Source: Gammaproteobacteria bacterium (GTDB lineage Bacteria; Pseudomonadota; Gammaproteobacteria; HK1). Taken from it: a stretch of 64,000 nt of DNA. Positions 1 through 9,300 of the stretch are shown here, piece by piece. How positions within the stretch are numbered: the stretch's first letter is position 1; each line of letters starts with the position of its first letter. The notes below the pieces were generated by a model that worked only from the letters and a program-made list of their open reading frames with translations, had not been told where the DNA came from and ran no database searches. The DNA is taken from contig WLWT01000003.1 of assembly GCA_012103455.1 (NCBI GenBank), positions 744,001 through 808,000 of the forward strand. The letters are read 5' to 3'. The position numbers were made by a program, and so were the translations under genes.

Positions 1-1
1 A

Positions 2-583
2 GTTTCATTCAGTGATGGATCGGCAAAAGAATTCGATGCCATTATTTTCTGCACCGGTTATTTGCATCATTTCCCGTTTCTGGATGACGAACTGCGCTTG
101 CGTACCGGTAACCGGCTCTACCCGGCGGATCTCTATAAGGGTATCTTCTGGCGTGCCAACCCGAAGTTGATGTATCTGGGGATGCAAGATCAGTTCTACA
201 CCTTCAGCATGTTCGATTTACAAGCCTGGTATGCGCGGGATGTGGTGATGGGGCGCATCGGGTTACCGGATGGCGCGGCCATGGACGCGGATATGGCGGC
301 GTGGAGCAAGCGCGAAGAAGCACTGCCGGATCCCATTGCGCAAATCGATTTTCAAACGGACTACTGCAAAGATCTACACGAGTTGGTGGATTACCCGCAC
401 TTTGATCTGCAACTATTGGCGGATAACTTCAAAGAGTGGGAGCACGATAAAGAACACGATATCCTGACTTACAGAGATAAAGCGTTTCGCTCTGCCTGCA
501 CTGGGGTTCTGTCGCCGGTGCACCACACCACTTGGCTAGAAGCTCTGGACGATTCCCGCGAGGCTTATCTGGCCTGCGGCTAG
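2..583 (+). CDS. tmm: trimethylamine monooxygenase (flavin-containing), C-terminal part
   Basis: The frame is open from base 2, so the N-terminal FAD- and NADPH-binding half lies outside the window; 193 residues remain. DAIIFCTGY (about residues 12-20) followed by HHFPFL is the C-terminal signature of class B flavin monooxygenases. Downstream stretches such as LYKGIFW, GMQDQFY and AWYARDV match bacterial trimethylamine monooxygenase as I remember it. Tmm oxidises trimethylamine to its N-oxide with NADPH and O2 in the cytoplasm. The amtB gene two genes downstream fits, because methylamine breakdown releases ammonium. A different flavin monooxygenase of the same class is the main alternative. 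Confidence 0.75.
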   Translation, partial: VSFSDGSAKEFDAIIFCTGYLHHFPFLDDELRLRTGNRLYPADLYKGIFWRANPKLMYLGMQDQFYTFSMFDLQAWYARDVVMGRIGLPDGAAMDADMAAWSKREEALPDPIAQIDFQTDYCKDLHELVDYPHFDLQLLADNFKEWEHDKEHDILTYRDKAFRSACTGVLSPVHHTTWLEALDDSREAYLACG

Positions 584-623
584 TCGATCTGAGCGCGCCG
601 GTAATACCCCGGCATCTAGAACG

Positions 624-1478
624 ATGTCGTTTTTGTTGGAACGGGCGAGCGCTGAGCTGAAGCGGTGTTTTTGGCGCGATGGTTTCGCTGTCGCGCCGCG
701 GTTTCTCTCGCCCGATGGGGTGAGGGCGGTAGCAGCGCGCTTCGCCCCTCTGTTTGCCGGTGAGTTTGAGACCGGTATTCAACCGGATGAGTGGAACTGG
801 CGGCCAGGACGTGATGGGAACGCGATCACCCGCCAGATCTGTAATGGCTGGAAGGCCGATCGCACCATCGCCAAGATCGTTTTGGACGAGGTGGTGGGCC
901 GCATCTGCGCTGAGTTGATGGATTGGCCCGGTGCTAGGATCAATCAAGACAATGTGTTGTGGAAACCCGTGGGGGCGAGGGCTTTGGGGTTTCATCAAGA
1001 CGATAGTTACCAGCGTTGGATTGTCCCCCCATCCATGGTGAGCTGCTGGATAGCCTTGGATAAGACGGCCCGCGATGGCGGCACCATAGAGTACGTCAGG
1101 GGTTCGCACCGTTGGGCCGTGGATCCGCCCATCGCCCAGTTTCATGATCCCGCAGATCCCCTAGCGCAGGTTCGCATGGCCGCACGCGCGGCCGGTGTCG
1201 AACTGGACATAGTTCCTGTAGAAGTCCCCTCCGGCAGCGCCGTATTTCATCACGGCAGCGTGTGGCACGGTTCAAGAATAAATCTGGGCAACAGCGACCG
1301 CCGCTCGCTGGTGGCCCATTGCATGTCGTCCAGCGCCGAGTTTCATCCGGTCCATACCAGCCCGATCTATAGCCGTTACCGGCACCATGGAACTCTCGCC
1401 ATGGATGAGTCTTTTTTCCCAACTCTATGGCGCAAGGACGGCTGGCGCTCCCCTTTCATCGAGGGGTATCTGCAATAA
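624..1478 (+). CDS. phytanoyl-CoA dioxygenase (PhyH) family protein
   Basis: A 284-residue Fe(II)/2-oxoglutarate-dependent oxygenase of the PhyH family. The metal triad is visible: His124 and Asp126 in FHQDDSY, and distal His215 in SVWHGSR, with Arg226/Arg227 placed to bind 2-oxoglutarate. The length is normal for the family. It starts 40 bp after the monooxygenase gene on the same strand, so co-transcription is likely. The substrate cannot be read from the sequence; relatives hydroxylate acyl-CoAs, ectoine or small alkyl compounds. Proximity to the amine monooxygenase makes a small nitrogenous substrate possible (inference). Confidence 0.75.
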   Translation: MSFLLERASAELKRCFWRDGFAVAPRFLSPDGVRAVAARFAPLFAGEFETGIQPDEWNWRPGRDGNAITRQICNGWKADRTIAKIVLDEVVGRICAELMDWPGARINQDNVLWKPVGARALGFHQDDSYQRWIVPPSMVSCWIALDKTARDGGTIEYVRGSHRWAVDPPIAQFHDPADPLAQVRMAARAAGVELDIVPVEVPSGSAVFHHGSVWHGSRINLGNSDRRSLVAHCMSSSAEFHPVHTSPIYSRYRHHGTLAMDESFFPTLWRKDGWRSPFIEGYLQ

Positions 1479-1642
1479 ATTGCATTAGAAAGTCTAAAAA
1501 TGTACCCAAAGCGTACCAATTTCTGACTGTTTTGGTAGAAGTTGGAGGGCCAATGCTCCAGAATTCGAGTTGGGGGAGCAAGTCAGACCCATCGCGGTTA
1601 GGACTGGTCTGTTTTTCGGATAGTTGAAAACGGACACGGCTT

Positions 1643-1736
1643 ACTTGATAACCGGACTTGATAACCGGGGTTTACTTAACTGTCTGCGCGGCGGCAGGTA
1701 AACCGGGCAGTTGATCCATCTGCAGTTGATCCATCT
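1643..1736. repeat. two short tandem duplications upstream of amtB
   Basis: The 274-bp gap between the PhyH gene and amtB holds two perfect tandem duplications: a 13-mer repeated at 1643-1668 (ACTTGATAACCGG) and a 15-mer repeated at 1707-1736 (GCAGTTGATCCATCT). The second ends just before the amtB ribosome binding site. They look like replication-slippage products. No promoter is confidently recognised here. Confidence 0.7.
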
Positions 1737-1752
1737 AAGGGGGGAGGGAGTC

Positions 1753-3042
1753 ATGTCTCCACAAGAAGTAAAAGCAGCCATCGAGATGACCACGGCCATC
1801 AATCTCGAAGTTTATTACTACTGGTGTACTGCCATCATGATTCTCATACATGCCGGTTTCCTGATGTATGAGATGGGCGCTTCGCGGGTCAAACATACCC
1901 TGGCGTCCGGCACGAAGAATATCCTGGCCTTCGCCTTCATGATCCCGACGTTTTACATGTTCGGCTGGTGGATTTATCTGGCCATGTACAATGGATTGAC
2001 GCCGGACTTCGAAGGCGCGGCCGCCGGTGTGCCGTGGGGCGACAATATGGGGCCGAACCTACAGGATAATGCCTCGGGCGTGTTCTGGGGGGCATTTACG
2101 CTCTTCGCTTGTACCACTGCGTCTATCATGTCGGGCGCCGTGATCGAGCGCATCCGCATGGCCGCTTTCATTGTCCTGGCGGTCATCTTGGGCTCGGTGG
2201 TTTGGATCCTATCGGCCGCGTGGGGCTGGCATCCGACCGGCTGGATGGTGTTGAAGTGGGGCTACCACGACTTCGGTGCTTCCGGTGTGGTCCACATCAT
2301 TTCCGGGTTCTTCGCGCTCGGCGTTCTCGTCAACTTGGGACCCAGGATAGGGCGCTTCAATACCGATGGCAGTGCCAATCCCATACTCGGGCACAGCGTG
2401 CCCATGACCACCGCGGGGCTCATGTTGATCGTGGTGGGCTTCTTCGGTTTCCTAGGGGGCTGCGTGGTCTATGGCGGCACGGCGCAGTGGACCAATATTT
2501 ACGGCGGCGCCACTACCCTGTCCGCAGTGTGTTTTAACACGCTGATGTCCGTAGCCGGCGGTATCATCGGCGGCTACGCCCTTACCCGCGACCCGTTCTG
2601 GATGATGTCCGGTGCTCTTTGCGGCGTCATCTCGGCGGCGGCGGGCTTGGATATGTGGTATCCACCGCTCGCTTTCGCGGTCGGTTTCGCCGGCGGCATC
2701 ATCGGTCCATTGGCCGCCGGTTTGCTGGTGAAAATGCGTATAGACGATGCGGTGGGTGCGGTCTCGGTGCACGGCATCTGCGGCATCTGGGGGGTACTCG
2801 CGGTCGGTATCTTCATGGGTAATTATCCACAGCCTACGGCGGCTATCCCGGCCATTACCTTCGGCGGTCAATTCATGGGTATGTTGGTGATGGTGGCCTT
2901 AGGTTTCATCCCCGGTTACGTGCTGTCCTTGGTATTGAAGATGCTCGGCATCTTGCGCGCCGGTGACGGGGTGCAAAAAGCCGGTATGGACGTGGAAATA
3001 CCGGTTCCGGCCTATCCGGAAAATATCCGTTCAGACGCATGA
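1753..3042 (+). CDS. amtB: ammonium transporter, Amt family
   Basis: A 429-residue integral membrane protein that conducts ammonium across the inner membrane. The twin pore histidines are present: His181 in SGVVHIISG and His340 in SVHGICG, each in its expected Amt context. About eleven hydrophobic segments follow one another. The ATG at 1753 is chosen because AAGGGGGGAGGGAG lies just upstream; the frame is open further up, but without a good start. A very small membrane-protein gene follows 36 bp downstream. No glnK is seen beside it. A second, divergent Amt is at 51284. Confidence 0.93.
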   Translation: MSPQEVKAAIEMTTAINLEVYYYWCTAIMILIHAGFLMYEMGASRVKHTLASGTKNILAFAFMIPTFYMFGWWIYLAMYNGLTPDFEGAAAGVPWGDNMGPNLQDNASGVFWGAFTLFACTTASIMSGAVIERIRMAAFIVLAVILGSVVWILSAAWGWHPTGWMVLKWGYHDFGASGVVHIISGFFALGVLVNLGPRIGRFNTDGSANPILGHSVPMTTAGLMLIVVGFFGFLGGCVVYGGTAQWTNIYGGATTLSAVCFNTLMSVAGGIIGGYALTRDPFWMMSGALCGVISAAAGLDMWYPPLAFAVGFAGGIIGPLAAGLLVKMRIDDAVGAVSVHGICGIWGVLAVGIFMGNYPQPTAAIPAITFGGQFMGMLVMVALGFIPGYVLSLVLKMLGILRAGDGVQKAGMDVEIPVPAYPENIRSDA

Positions 3043-3078
3043 GATGAGCTTCTCGGCGAGTACTCAGGAGTTAATAAC

Positions 3079-3249
3079 GTGTTTGATTCAAGTCCGATTA
3101 CAACTTGGGAAGGGGTCGGCGCATTCTTTACGTTTGCAGGCTCGGGCGGTGCTACTTTTTGGTTTTGGGTTTCGGTGGTGCTTTGCATAGTGCCACTGGT
3201 GGTCGCGTTGCGCGCGGAGAGCGCCGCCGAGAAAGTCCATCGGGACTGA
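3079..3249 (+). CDS. small single-pass membrane protein downstream of amtB
   Basis: A 56-residue frame starting GTG with an AGGAG ribosome binding site 8 bases upstream, 36 bp after amtB. Its composition is protein-like: a hydrophilic N-terminus (VFDSSPITTWEG), a strongly hydrophobic stretch over about residues 24-44, then a charged tail ending in EKVHRD. One inner-membrane helix is predicted, with the basic tail in the cytoplasm. I do not recognise the family. The position suggests an accessory or regulatory subunit of the transporter, but that is inference. Confidence 0.6.
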   Translation: MFDSSPITTWEGVGAFFTFAGSGGATFWFWVSVVLCIVPLVVALRAESAAEKVHRD

Positions 3250-3385
3250 GTTGTATTGGGTCGGGTGGGAACATGCCTACTCTCCATAGGGCCTATCTAT
3301 AGATCGTTTCGGATTCGCCAGGAAGCGGGCGAGGTCAAAAAGCGATAGTATTGCCGACATTTAGCCACTTCGGAGTCTAGACTCA

Positions 3386-4555
3386 ATGCGCTACAACCGA
3401 GTTTCCGCTGATTGTCATATAGACCTTTGCTGGATGCCTCCGACCCTATTCGTGGAGGAGGCGAGCGCCGCGTTGAAAGATCGTATGCCTTATGTCACCG
3501 AGGATGGCCCCGACGGGCCGTATTGGACGTCCCGTAACGGGCGCTCCTTCGGCCTTAAGAACGGTGTCGGTCCAGCCGGTGCCAAATACGTTCCCGGCCA
3601 ACATGCCCGTGCGGATCTGATGGCGGCTACGAATCTCTATGAAGACGGTAAAAAAGACATACGCCGTGTGTCCGATCCGCACCTTCGCATCAAAGATATG
3701 GAGCGCGACGGCGTGGATGCCGAGGTCATGTACGGCATCCTGGGCGCTGCCACTAAGCTTGGTGACAATGAAGCGGCCAACGAGATGTTTCGCATCTACA
3801 ACACGTGGCTGAAAGACTTCTGCTCACATTATCCCGGCCGCCAGATCGGTCTTGCTTGTTTGCCGTTCGGTGATATTGATGCGGCTGTCAAAGAGATCTA
3901 CCGCGCCGCCGAACTCGGCTTGAAGGGATTAGAGTTGTCCTGTTCGTGGGATATGGAACCCATGTGGCATCCGTGCTGGGAACCTTTGTGGCAAGCGGTG
4001 AACGAGGTGGAGTTGCCGTTGCATTTCCATACCTTCCCGCAGATCAGCCCGGATGTGATGGAACACTGTCCGGCGCAGGCCCGCCGCTCGGTGTTCTTCA
4101 CCGTGGTGTCGGGATTTCAGATGCACCTGGTGGATTTGATGGCCGCCATCATTGGTGCGGGCGTCTTGGAGCGTTATCCGAATGTGCGCATCGCTTTCGG
4201 TGAAAGTGGTATAGGGTGGATCCCCTACGCCCTAGACCGTATGGATTTTGAGTGGCAAGACCGCTTCGGCGATCTACAACTTAAGATGAAGCCGTCCGAT
4301 TACTGGCGCCGTCAGTGCAAAGCCACTTTCCAATACGACACCATCGGCGCCAAGCTGGTCGATGATATGGGTGTTGAGAGCTTGATGTGGGGCTCTGACT
4401 ATCCGCACGGGGATGGCGTGTGGCCGCAGTCTAGTTCATATATCGAGAAGCAGTTCGCCCATCTGCCGGCGGATTATGTGCGCAAGATTACCTGTGATAA
4501 CGCGGTGGAGTTCTATCGCCTGCAAGCGCGCGCCGAGGCCTCACAAGCCGCGTGA
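3386..4555 (+). CDS. amidohydrolase family protein (Amidohydro_2/ACMSD-like)
   Basis: A 389-residue TIM-barrel metal hydrolase. Visible motifs are the N-terminal DCHID (residues 9-13, in place of the common DxHxH), PLHFHTFP near residue 212, GESGIGWIP near 271, and GSDYPHGDGVWP near 335, whose Asp is the usual catalytic aspartate. These are typical of the Amidohydro_2 family, which includes decarboxylases and hydrolases such as ACMSD. The second metal-binding His of the first motif is Asp here, so a single-metal enzyme is likely. The substrate is unknown. It is the last plus-strand gene before the minus-strand dioxygenase. Confidence 0.8.
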   Translation: MRYNRVSADCHIDLCWMPPTLFVEEASAALKDRMPYVTEDGPDGPYWTSRNGRSFGLKNGVGPAGAKYVPGQHARADLMAATNLYEDGKKDIRRVSDPHLRIKDMERDGVDAEVMYGILGAATKLGDNEAANEMFRIYNTWLKDFCSHYPGRQIGLACLPFGDIDAAVKEIYRAAELGLKGLELSCSWDMEPMWHPCWEPLWQAVNEVELPLHFHTFPQISPDVMEHCPAQARRSVFFTVVSGFQMHLVDLMAAIIGAGVLERYPNVRIAFGESGIGWIPYALDRMDFEWQDRFGDLQLKMKPSDYWRRQCKATFQYDTIGAKLVDDMGVESLMWGSDYPHGDGVWPQSSSYIEKQFAHLPADYVRKITCDNAVEFYRLQARAEASQAA

Positions 4556-4619
4556 GTGAAGCTGCAAGCTGCGCATTGACCAGAGGTGCCCTAAAGCGTA
4601 AATCCAAGTTATCTTCGCC

Positions 4620-5294
4620 CTAAGTCTCTACCCACATACGGTGTAAGTTTTCACAGAGGTTGACTAGGGTTTGCCGCGGTTTCGAGCTGAGCGGCTGGCT
4701 CTCCTCGATCCACGAGCGTACTTGCTGCAACTCGAAGAGCATGCGGCGCTTGTTCATGTCGCGCACGAAGCTCTCGAACCACATGACACATGCCCGCCGC
4801 TCGCCGCCGGTCACTTGCGTGACCCGGTGCACGAAATAAGTGGGGTAGAACACGCCGGAGCCGGCGGATAGTTTGTAATTACGCTCGCCCTGATCCGTGC
4901 GGACGACGAGTTCGCCGCCCTCATAGGTGTGCGGAGGATCCAGAAAGATGGTGCCCGATATATCCAGTCGCATGGCCCGGTCGTTGAGCTGGCCCAGATG
5001 TCCGTCCGTATGATCACCGTAATACATGCCCGGCTTGTACACTGAGAGCAGCGGCGGGCTGATGGCCTTGGGGATGAGAGCGTAGCTCAAAAACGGATGG
5101 CGGTTCAAAGCACTACGCACGGTGTTACGCACCTCGCCGGCGTGTTGGCCGAGTTTGAGCTGGAGGTTGTGCTTGACGGATCGCAGATCACCAACGGCGG
5201 TCATGGCGCCTTCGCTAGCGCGCTCATCGGTGAAAAGAGCCCGTAGGTAATCGAGTTCATCTGAGTTGAATAGGGCATCAGCGACGACGATCAT
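4620..5294 (-). CDS. PKHD-type Fe(II)/2-oxoglutarate hydroxylase (PiuC/YbiX family)
   Basis: A 224-residue protein with the prolyl-4-hydroxylase-like iron site: His95 and Asp97 in YYGDHTDGH, distal His156 in YFVHRVTQV, and Arg166 for 2-oxoglutarate. Length and the C-terminal helical tail agree with the YbiX/PiuC family, which is often iron-regulated and adjacent to siderophore receptors; no receptor is seen here. Its first two thirds and upstream region are repeated at 26580-27030. This copy is intact, while the other stops at the repeat boundary. Confidence 0.85.
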   Translation of the reverse strand: MIVVADALFNSDELDYLRALFTDERASEGAMTAVGDLRSVKHNLQLKLGQHAGEVRNTVRSALNRHPFLSYALIPKAISPPLLSVYKPGMYYGDHTDGHLGQLNDRAMRLDISGTIFLDPPHTYEGGELVVRTDQGERNYKLSAGSGVFYPTYFVHRVTQVTGGERRACVMWFESFVRDMNKRRMLFELQQVRSWIEESQPLSSKPRQTLVNLCENLHRMWVET

Positions 5295-5518
5295 AGCTAG
5301 CTGGGTCTGAACAGCAAGGGACGTGACTTAAGTATACAGGGAGTTAAGCGTTCGACTGCGGCGAGAGTTCAGCCTTAAACGTTTCCTACAATTTCAACTG
5401 GGATAATGTTCTTGACTGGTAGAAGGGTCTTGATTGGGAGAGAAGGCTATGATCGGATATGTCACGCTTGGAACCAACGATGCCGCTAAAGCTATCGAGT
5501 TCTATGACGCACTGCTAG
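5067..5518. repeat. 452-bp direct repeat, left copy (flank of toxin island)
   Basis: This stretch matches 26580-27030 at roughly 95% identity, with one single-base length difference. It runs from inside the PKHD hydroxylase gene, across the divergent intergenic region, to codon 24 of the VOC gene. The left copy carries the intact hydroxylase and a truncated VOC gene; the right copy has the reverse. Everything between the copies is the RHS toxin island. Confidence 0.92.
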
Positions 5519-5604
5519 GGCGTGTTAACACTATTCAACGCCTGCACGATAAGGGCGAAGTGGATAAAAAACACAAAGACAACATCCAGTTTGTCGAAGC
5601 GTGA
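5449..5604 (+). pseudogene. truncated VOC (glyoxalase-like) gene fused to toxin-tip remnant
   Basis: The first 23 codons match the intact VOC gene at 26961. After GCACTGCTAG the sequence switches to 57 bases that also occur in the broken toxin tip around 23013 (LHDKGEVDKKH against LHDKGELDKKH). The frame stays open across the join and stops at 5602-5604, giving a 51-codon chimera. The join sits on the shared hexamer TGCTAG. This is the left edge of the island insertion. It is not expected to be functional. Confidence 0.8.
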
Positions 5605-5981
5605 AAAGATTCGACGAAATCCTTTCAGCCGTCGAAACAATCTCTCTACTTCATTACAATGAGATAAAAGAGCACCTTGAGACTGGGGCGTTTAAAAAGA
5701 CCGATAAAGAGCACTTATCAGCATCGGTCACTTATTTTAAAAATAACCAATCCAAGATGCGTTATTCACGACATCAGTCGGACAATTTACCGGTTGGATC
5801 AGGTGTGACTGAGGCTGCTTGTAAAACGTCGGTTAAGCAGCGCCTATGCCATTCAGGGATGCGCTGGAAGGAGGCTGGGGCTCAAGCCGTTCTCTCATTG
5901 CGTGGGTTGATCCACACGGATGCTCGTTGGGATCAATGTTGGCGTAAGCTCGATCAATATGGGTTTGATTTAGCTGATTAA
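5601..5981 (+). pseudogene. ISKra4-family transposase, C-terminal fragment
   Basis: 126 codons remain of a transposase normally several times longer. The diagnostic C-terminal stretch is LPVGSGVTEAACKTSVKQR followed by GMRWKEAGAQAVLSLR, which is characteristic of the ISKra4 family. The catalytic core upstream is missing. The remnant sits just inside the left direct repeat of the island. Confidence 0.8.
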
Positions 5982-6012
5982 ATACATCATATTGAGAGCA
6001 CATCTATAGAAA

Positions 6013-6185
6013 ACCGGGCTTATGACAGTGGCCCATTGGATAAGTGGCCCATTGGATAAGCGCTTATCAGAGAAAGGGATAGAACTGATCGCCCCCCATA
6101 AACGCAACCGGTCGAAAGCAGCGACACAAGATAGTCGAGTTTCGAGACGATAGAAACGAAGATGGAAGTTTGAAAAAACATTCTG
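6013..6185 (+). pseudogene. IS5-family transposase remnant with 16-bp slippage duplication
   Basis: Translation gives RAYDSGPLDK, then, after a shift, IELIAPHKRNR and KRRWKFEKTF. This is the familiar C-terminal portion of IS5-group DDE transposases. A 16-bp tandem duplication (GTGGCCCATTGGATAA twice, about 6032-6063) breaks the frame, and a TAG follows further on. The rest of the gap up to 6334 holds nothing I recognise. Confidence 0.7.
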
Positions 6186-6334
6186 ACTTAGTAATCTCTC
6201 GCTTTCAAGGCAGCGGATAATCCTCCAGGCTGATTCCGTAGGATGAAAAGGACTTAGCTGGTGGATGAGTTGACAGCTAAGTTATAGACCCAAGTCGTAT
6301 ACACGGAGGCGCGTTAGGAACGATACGCGAGGCG

Positions 6335-9300
6335 GTGGGCGATGAGCAGGCTGCCCAAGACGCACTAAATTGGCTAAAGCAAGAACAGAACGAGGATGGC
6401 AGTTGGGGCGCAACGGGGGCGATTGAACCACTGTACACCGCCGAGGTGGTGTTGGCGCTCGGGGCATGGCAGCGGCGCGATGGGGCGTATTACCGGGGCA
6501 TCACATGGTTGGAGAATCATGTGGCGCGCGGTATCGACTATCAGGCGCGGCGGCTTTTGGTGCTGGCGGCTCACGGCGATGAGGTGAGCGCTGAGTTGCA
6601 CGCCTTGCAGCGCGCTCAACGGCTACGGACTCCGGGTAATGGCGGGTGGGGCTTGAGCGCCGGTTACGATGGCGCCGCGTTGGATACGGCATTGGTGCTA
6701 CAAGCGTTGAGCGCGCTGGGCCGTACAGATACGGGCGAGGTTTCCACGGCGCTGGCTTTTCTCGAGCACGTTCAACGTCAAGAGACTTCGATAGCCGATC
6801 GAGGCTGGGGGTTTAGCGAAGGACAGGCGAGCGATGTGATGGTCACGGCGCAGGTGCTGCAAGCGTTGCGTGCTTTTACTGCGCTAGATGCGACGTTAGT
6901 GGGCTCGGTGGCACAAGGGGTGTCTACTCTGACTGCGCTAGTGGATACGTCCAGTCCTGTAGTGGATAAAAGTCAAGCGGCGCTGGCGCTCTTACGCCAT
7001 GACTCGGCCTCAGGCAGCGCCCGCCAATGGCTCGATGAACTGCTGAGCGCGCAGTCGGCGAATGGCAGTTGGCAAGACGATGCCTTTCTGAGCGCGTTGG
7101 TGGTGCGGGTGCTGGCGGCGGCCGGCGGCGCGGATACCGCGGCGCTGGAACGAGTGGTGCATATTCCGGATGCGCGGCTGCGAGCGGCACTTAATGCGGC
7201 CTTGGGCAAAGCGGCTGGAGATGCGCTGACCGTGGGCGAATTGCGTCAACTGACGGCGCTGGATTTATCGAACTTGGGTATTTCCGATCTGACGGGCTTG
7301 GAGGCGGCGTCGAATCTAACGAGTGTGGAGCTACGCGGCAACGCGATTAGCGCTCTGACACCACTACAGCATGTCCCTAATCTGGCCACGCGATTCAGTC
7401 CCATAGCCATCACAAGCGGTGCTATCCCCAGTGATGTGGCGAGTACGCTAGGGGCGAGGGTGAACCCCAGTGGTTTATCGACCGTGGCTTATCTGGAATG
7501 GGGGAGCAGTGTGGCTTATGGGCGGCGCACCGGGGAGGTGAGCCTAGGTAGTCATCCTGAGCGGGTGAGCTTGACCCATCACTTGACCGGCTTGAGTCCC
7601 GATACGCGCTACCACTACCGGGTAGTGGCGCGCAATGCGGCGGCCCAAGTGGTGGGCGCGGATGTGTCGTTTACGACCTTGGAGGCCATTCACCGCGGGC
7701 CCGTGGCGGTGGCGGATGCAGCCATGACACGCGAGGAGACGGCGCTTCGGTTGGCGGTGTTGGAGAACGATGTCGATGGCGGCGGGCAGGGGTTACGCAT
7801 TCGTTCGGTGACCCAGCCGAGCGATGGCACGGTGAGCCATGACGGGACCGAGATGGTGTACACCCCGGCGGTGAATTTCACTGGGGTGAACCGCTGGACG
7901 TATGTGCTTGAAGAGGGTGCGGGTGACACGGCGGTGGGGCAGGTGACGGTGACGGTGCGGGCGCCTGCGGAGTTTGGCTATTTCCTGCTGAACTCGCCCT
8001 CCGGTGCTCCCCTCGATACGACCGCATTCAAGGTGATGAGCCTGGTGGCCGGCAATACCCTGACCGTAGGGGATAGGGCGTTAGCGCTAGACCGTTACGT
8101 GCAGCAACGGTTGCCAGCGGTGGCGGATACGGGCACGGGTGTGTGGGTGCGCGGCACGGGTCCTTTCGATCTCGTGCGCGATAGCGCCAGTGATGGCCTG
8201 CACGCAGGTTTGCCGATGGCGCTGTCATTCGCGGGGCTACAGTTTCAGTTCACCCGCGTCAATACGGCTACGACTGGCCCTTCGGATCCGACCCTGCACA
8301 TATTGAGCCCTTACGGTGACGCCACGGTGCAGTTGGGCACACGCTGCGGTGGTGGCGTGGTGACGGCGCGGCGCGATACGGTGTTGAGTTTGAATGCGCG
8401 GAGTTTGGGGACGGCGCTGGACTGGGGATGCACAGTGCAAGCGGATCTGCCGGTGCTGGTGGCGTTTAGTGATGAGGGCCGCCGTGAACGGTTCGCGTTA
8501 TATCCATCGGCCACTGAGCTGTGGGGAGTGCGCAGCGGCACGGTGTGGGTCTCGGCCCTGCAAGCCGATACCGAGGTGACGGTCTACGCGAGCGATGGTA
8601 CGCGAGGCGCCTATCGGGTGGGCCTTGAACCGCAAGCGATTGAGCTTGGAGACGATAGCGACCAAGGGCGGGGGAGTGCGTTGCATATTCGGGCGGCGCA
8701 GCCGGTGGTGGCGGTACAGGGCAGTGATGGCGATGGGTTCTCTGGCGCTGCGTTGGTGGGGCGCGAGGCCTTGGGCCGTCGCTACGGGCTGGCCGCGGCG
8801 GGGCAATATCTGGGGGTGGTATGCCCGCCCTCGCCGGTGGCGGCCACGGCTATTACTGTCGATGTGTACAACGCGGCGCATCAACGCGTGTCTACGCAGG
8901 CGTGCGAGGGAGATGGGTTGGCGCCGGGTAAGGTGTATGTGGGCAGTTCCGGGCACGGCGCCCATATTGAAGCAGGTAGCTATATCGAAAGCGACCAGCC
9001 GGTATACGTGTTGTTTGAAGTCAGTGCCCACGAGCAAGAGCAAACGCTATTGGGGGCCGTGAACGTGCCCCCGCGCGCGCAGGTGGATGTAGCCGAATTA
9101 GCCGAAGACACGGCAGTCCGCTTGGCGGTACTGAGCAACGATTCGGACAGTGATGGAGATGCATTAACGGTCACGCGGGTGCAGCCGGCTAGTCATGGCA
9201 CGGTGACGCGACAAGGCAGCGATTTTCAGTACACCCCGGACACGGATTTCCACGGCGTCGATGAATTTTCATACCGGGTGAACGATGGTCGAGGAGGACA

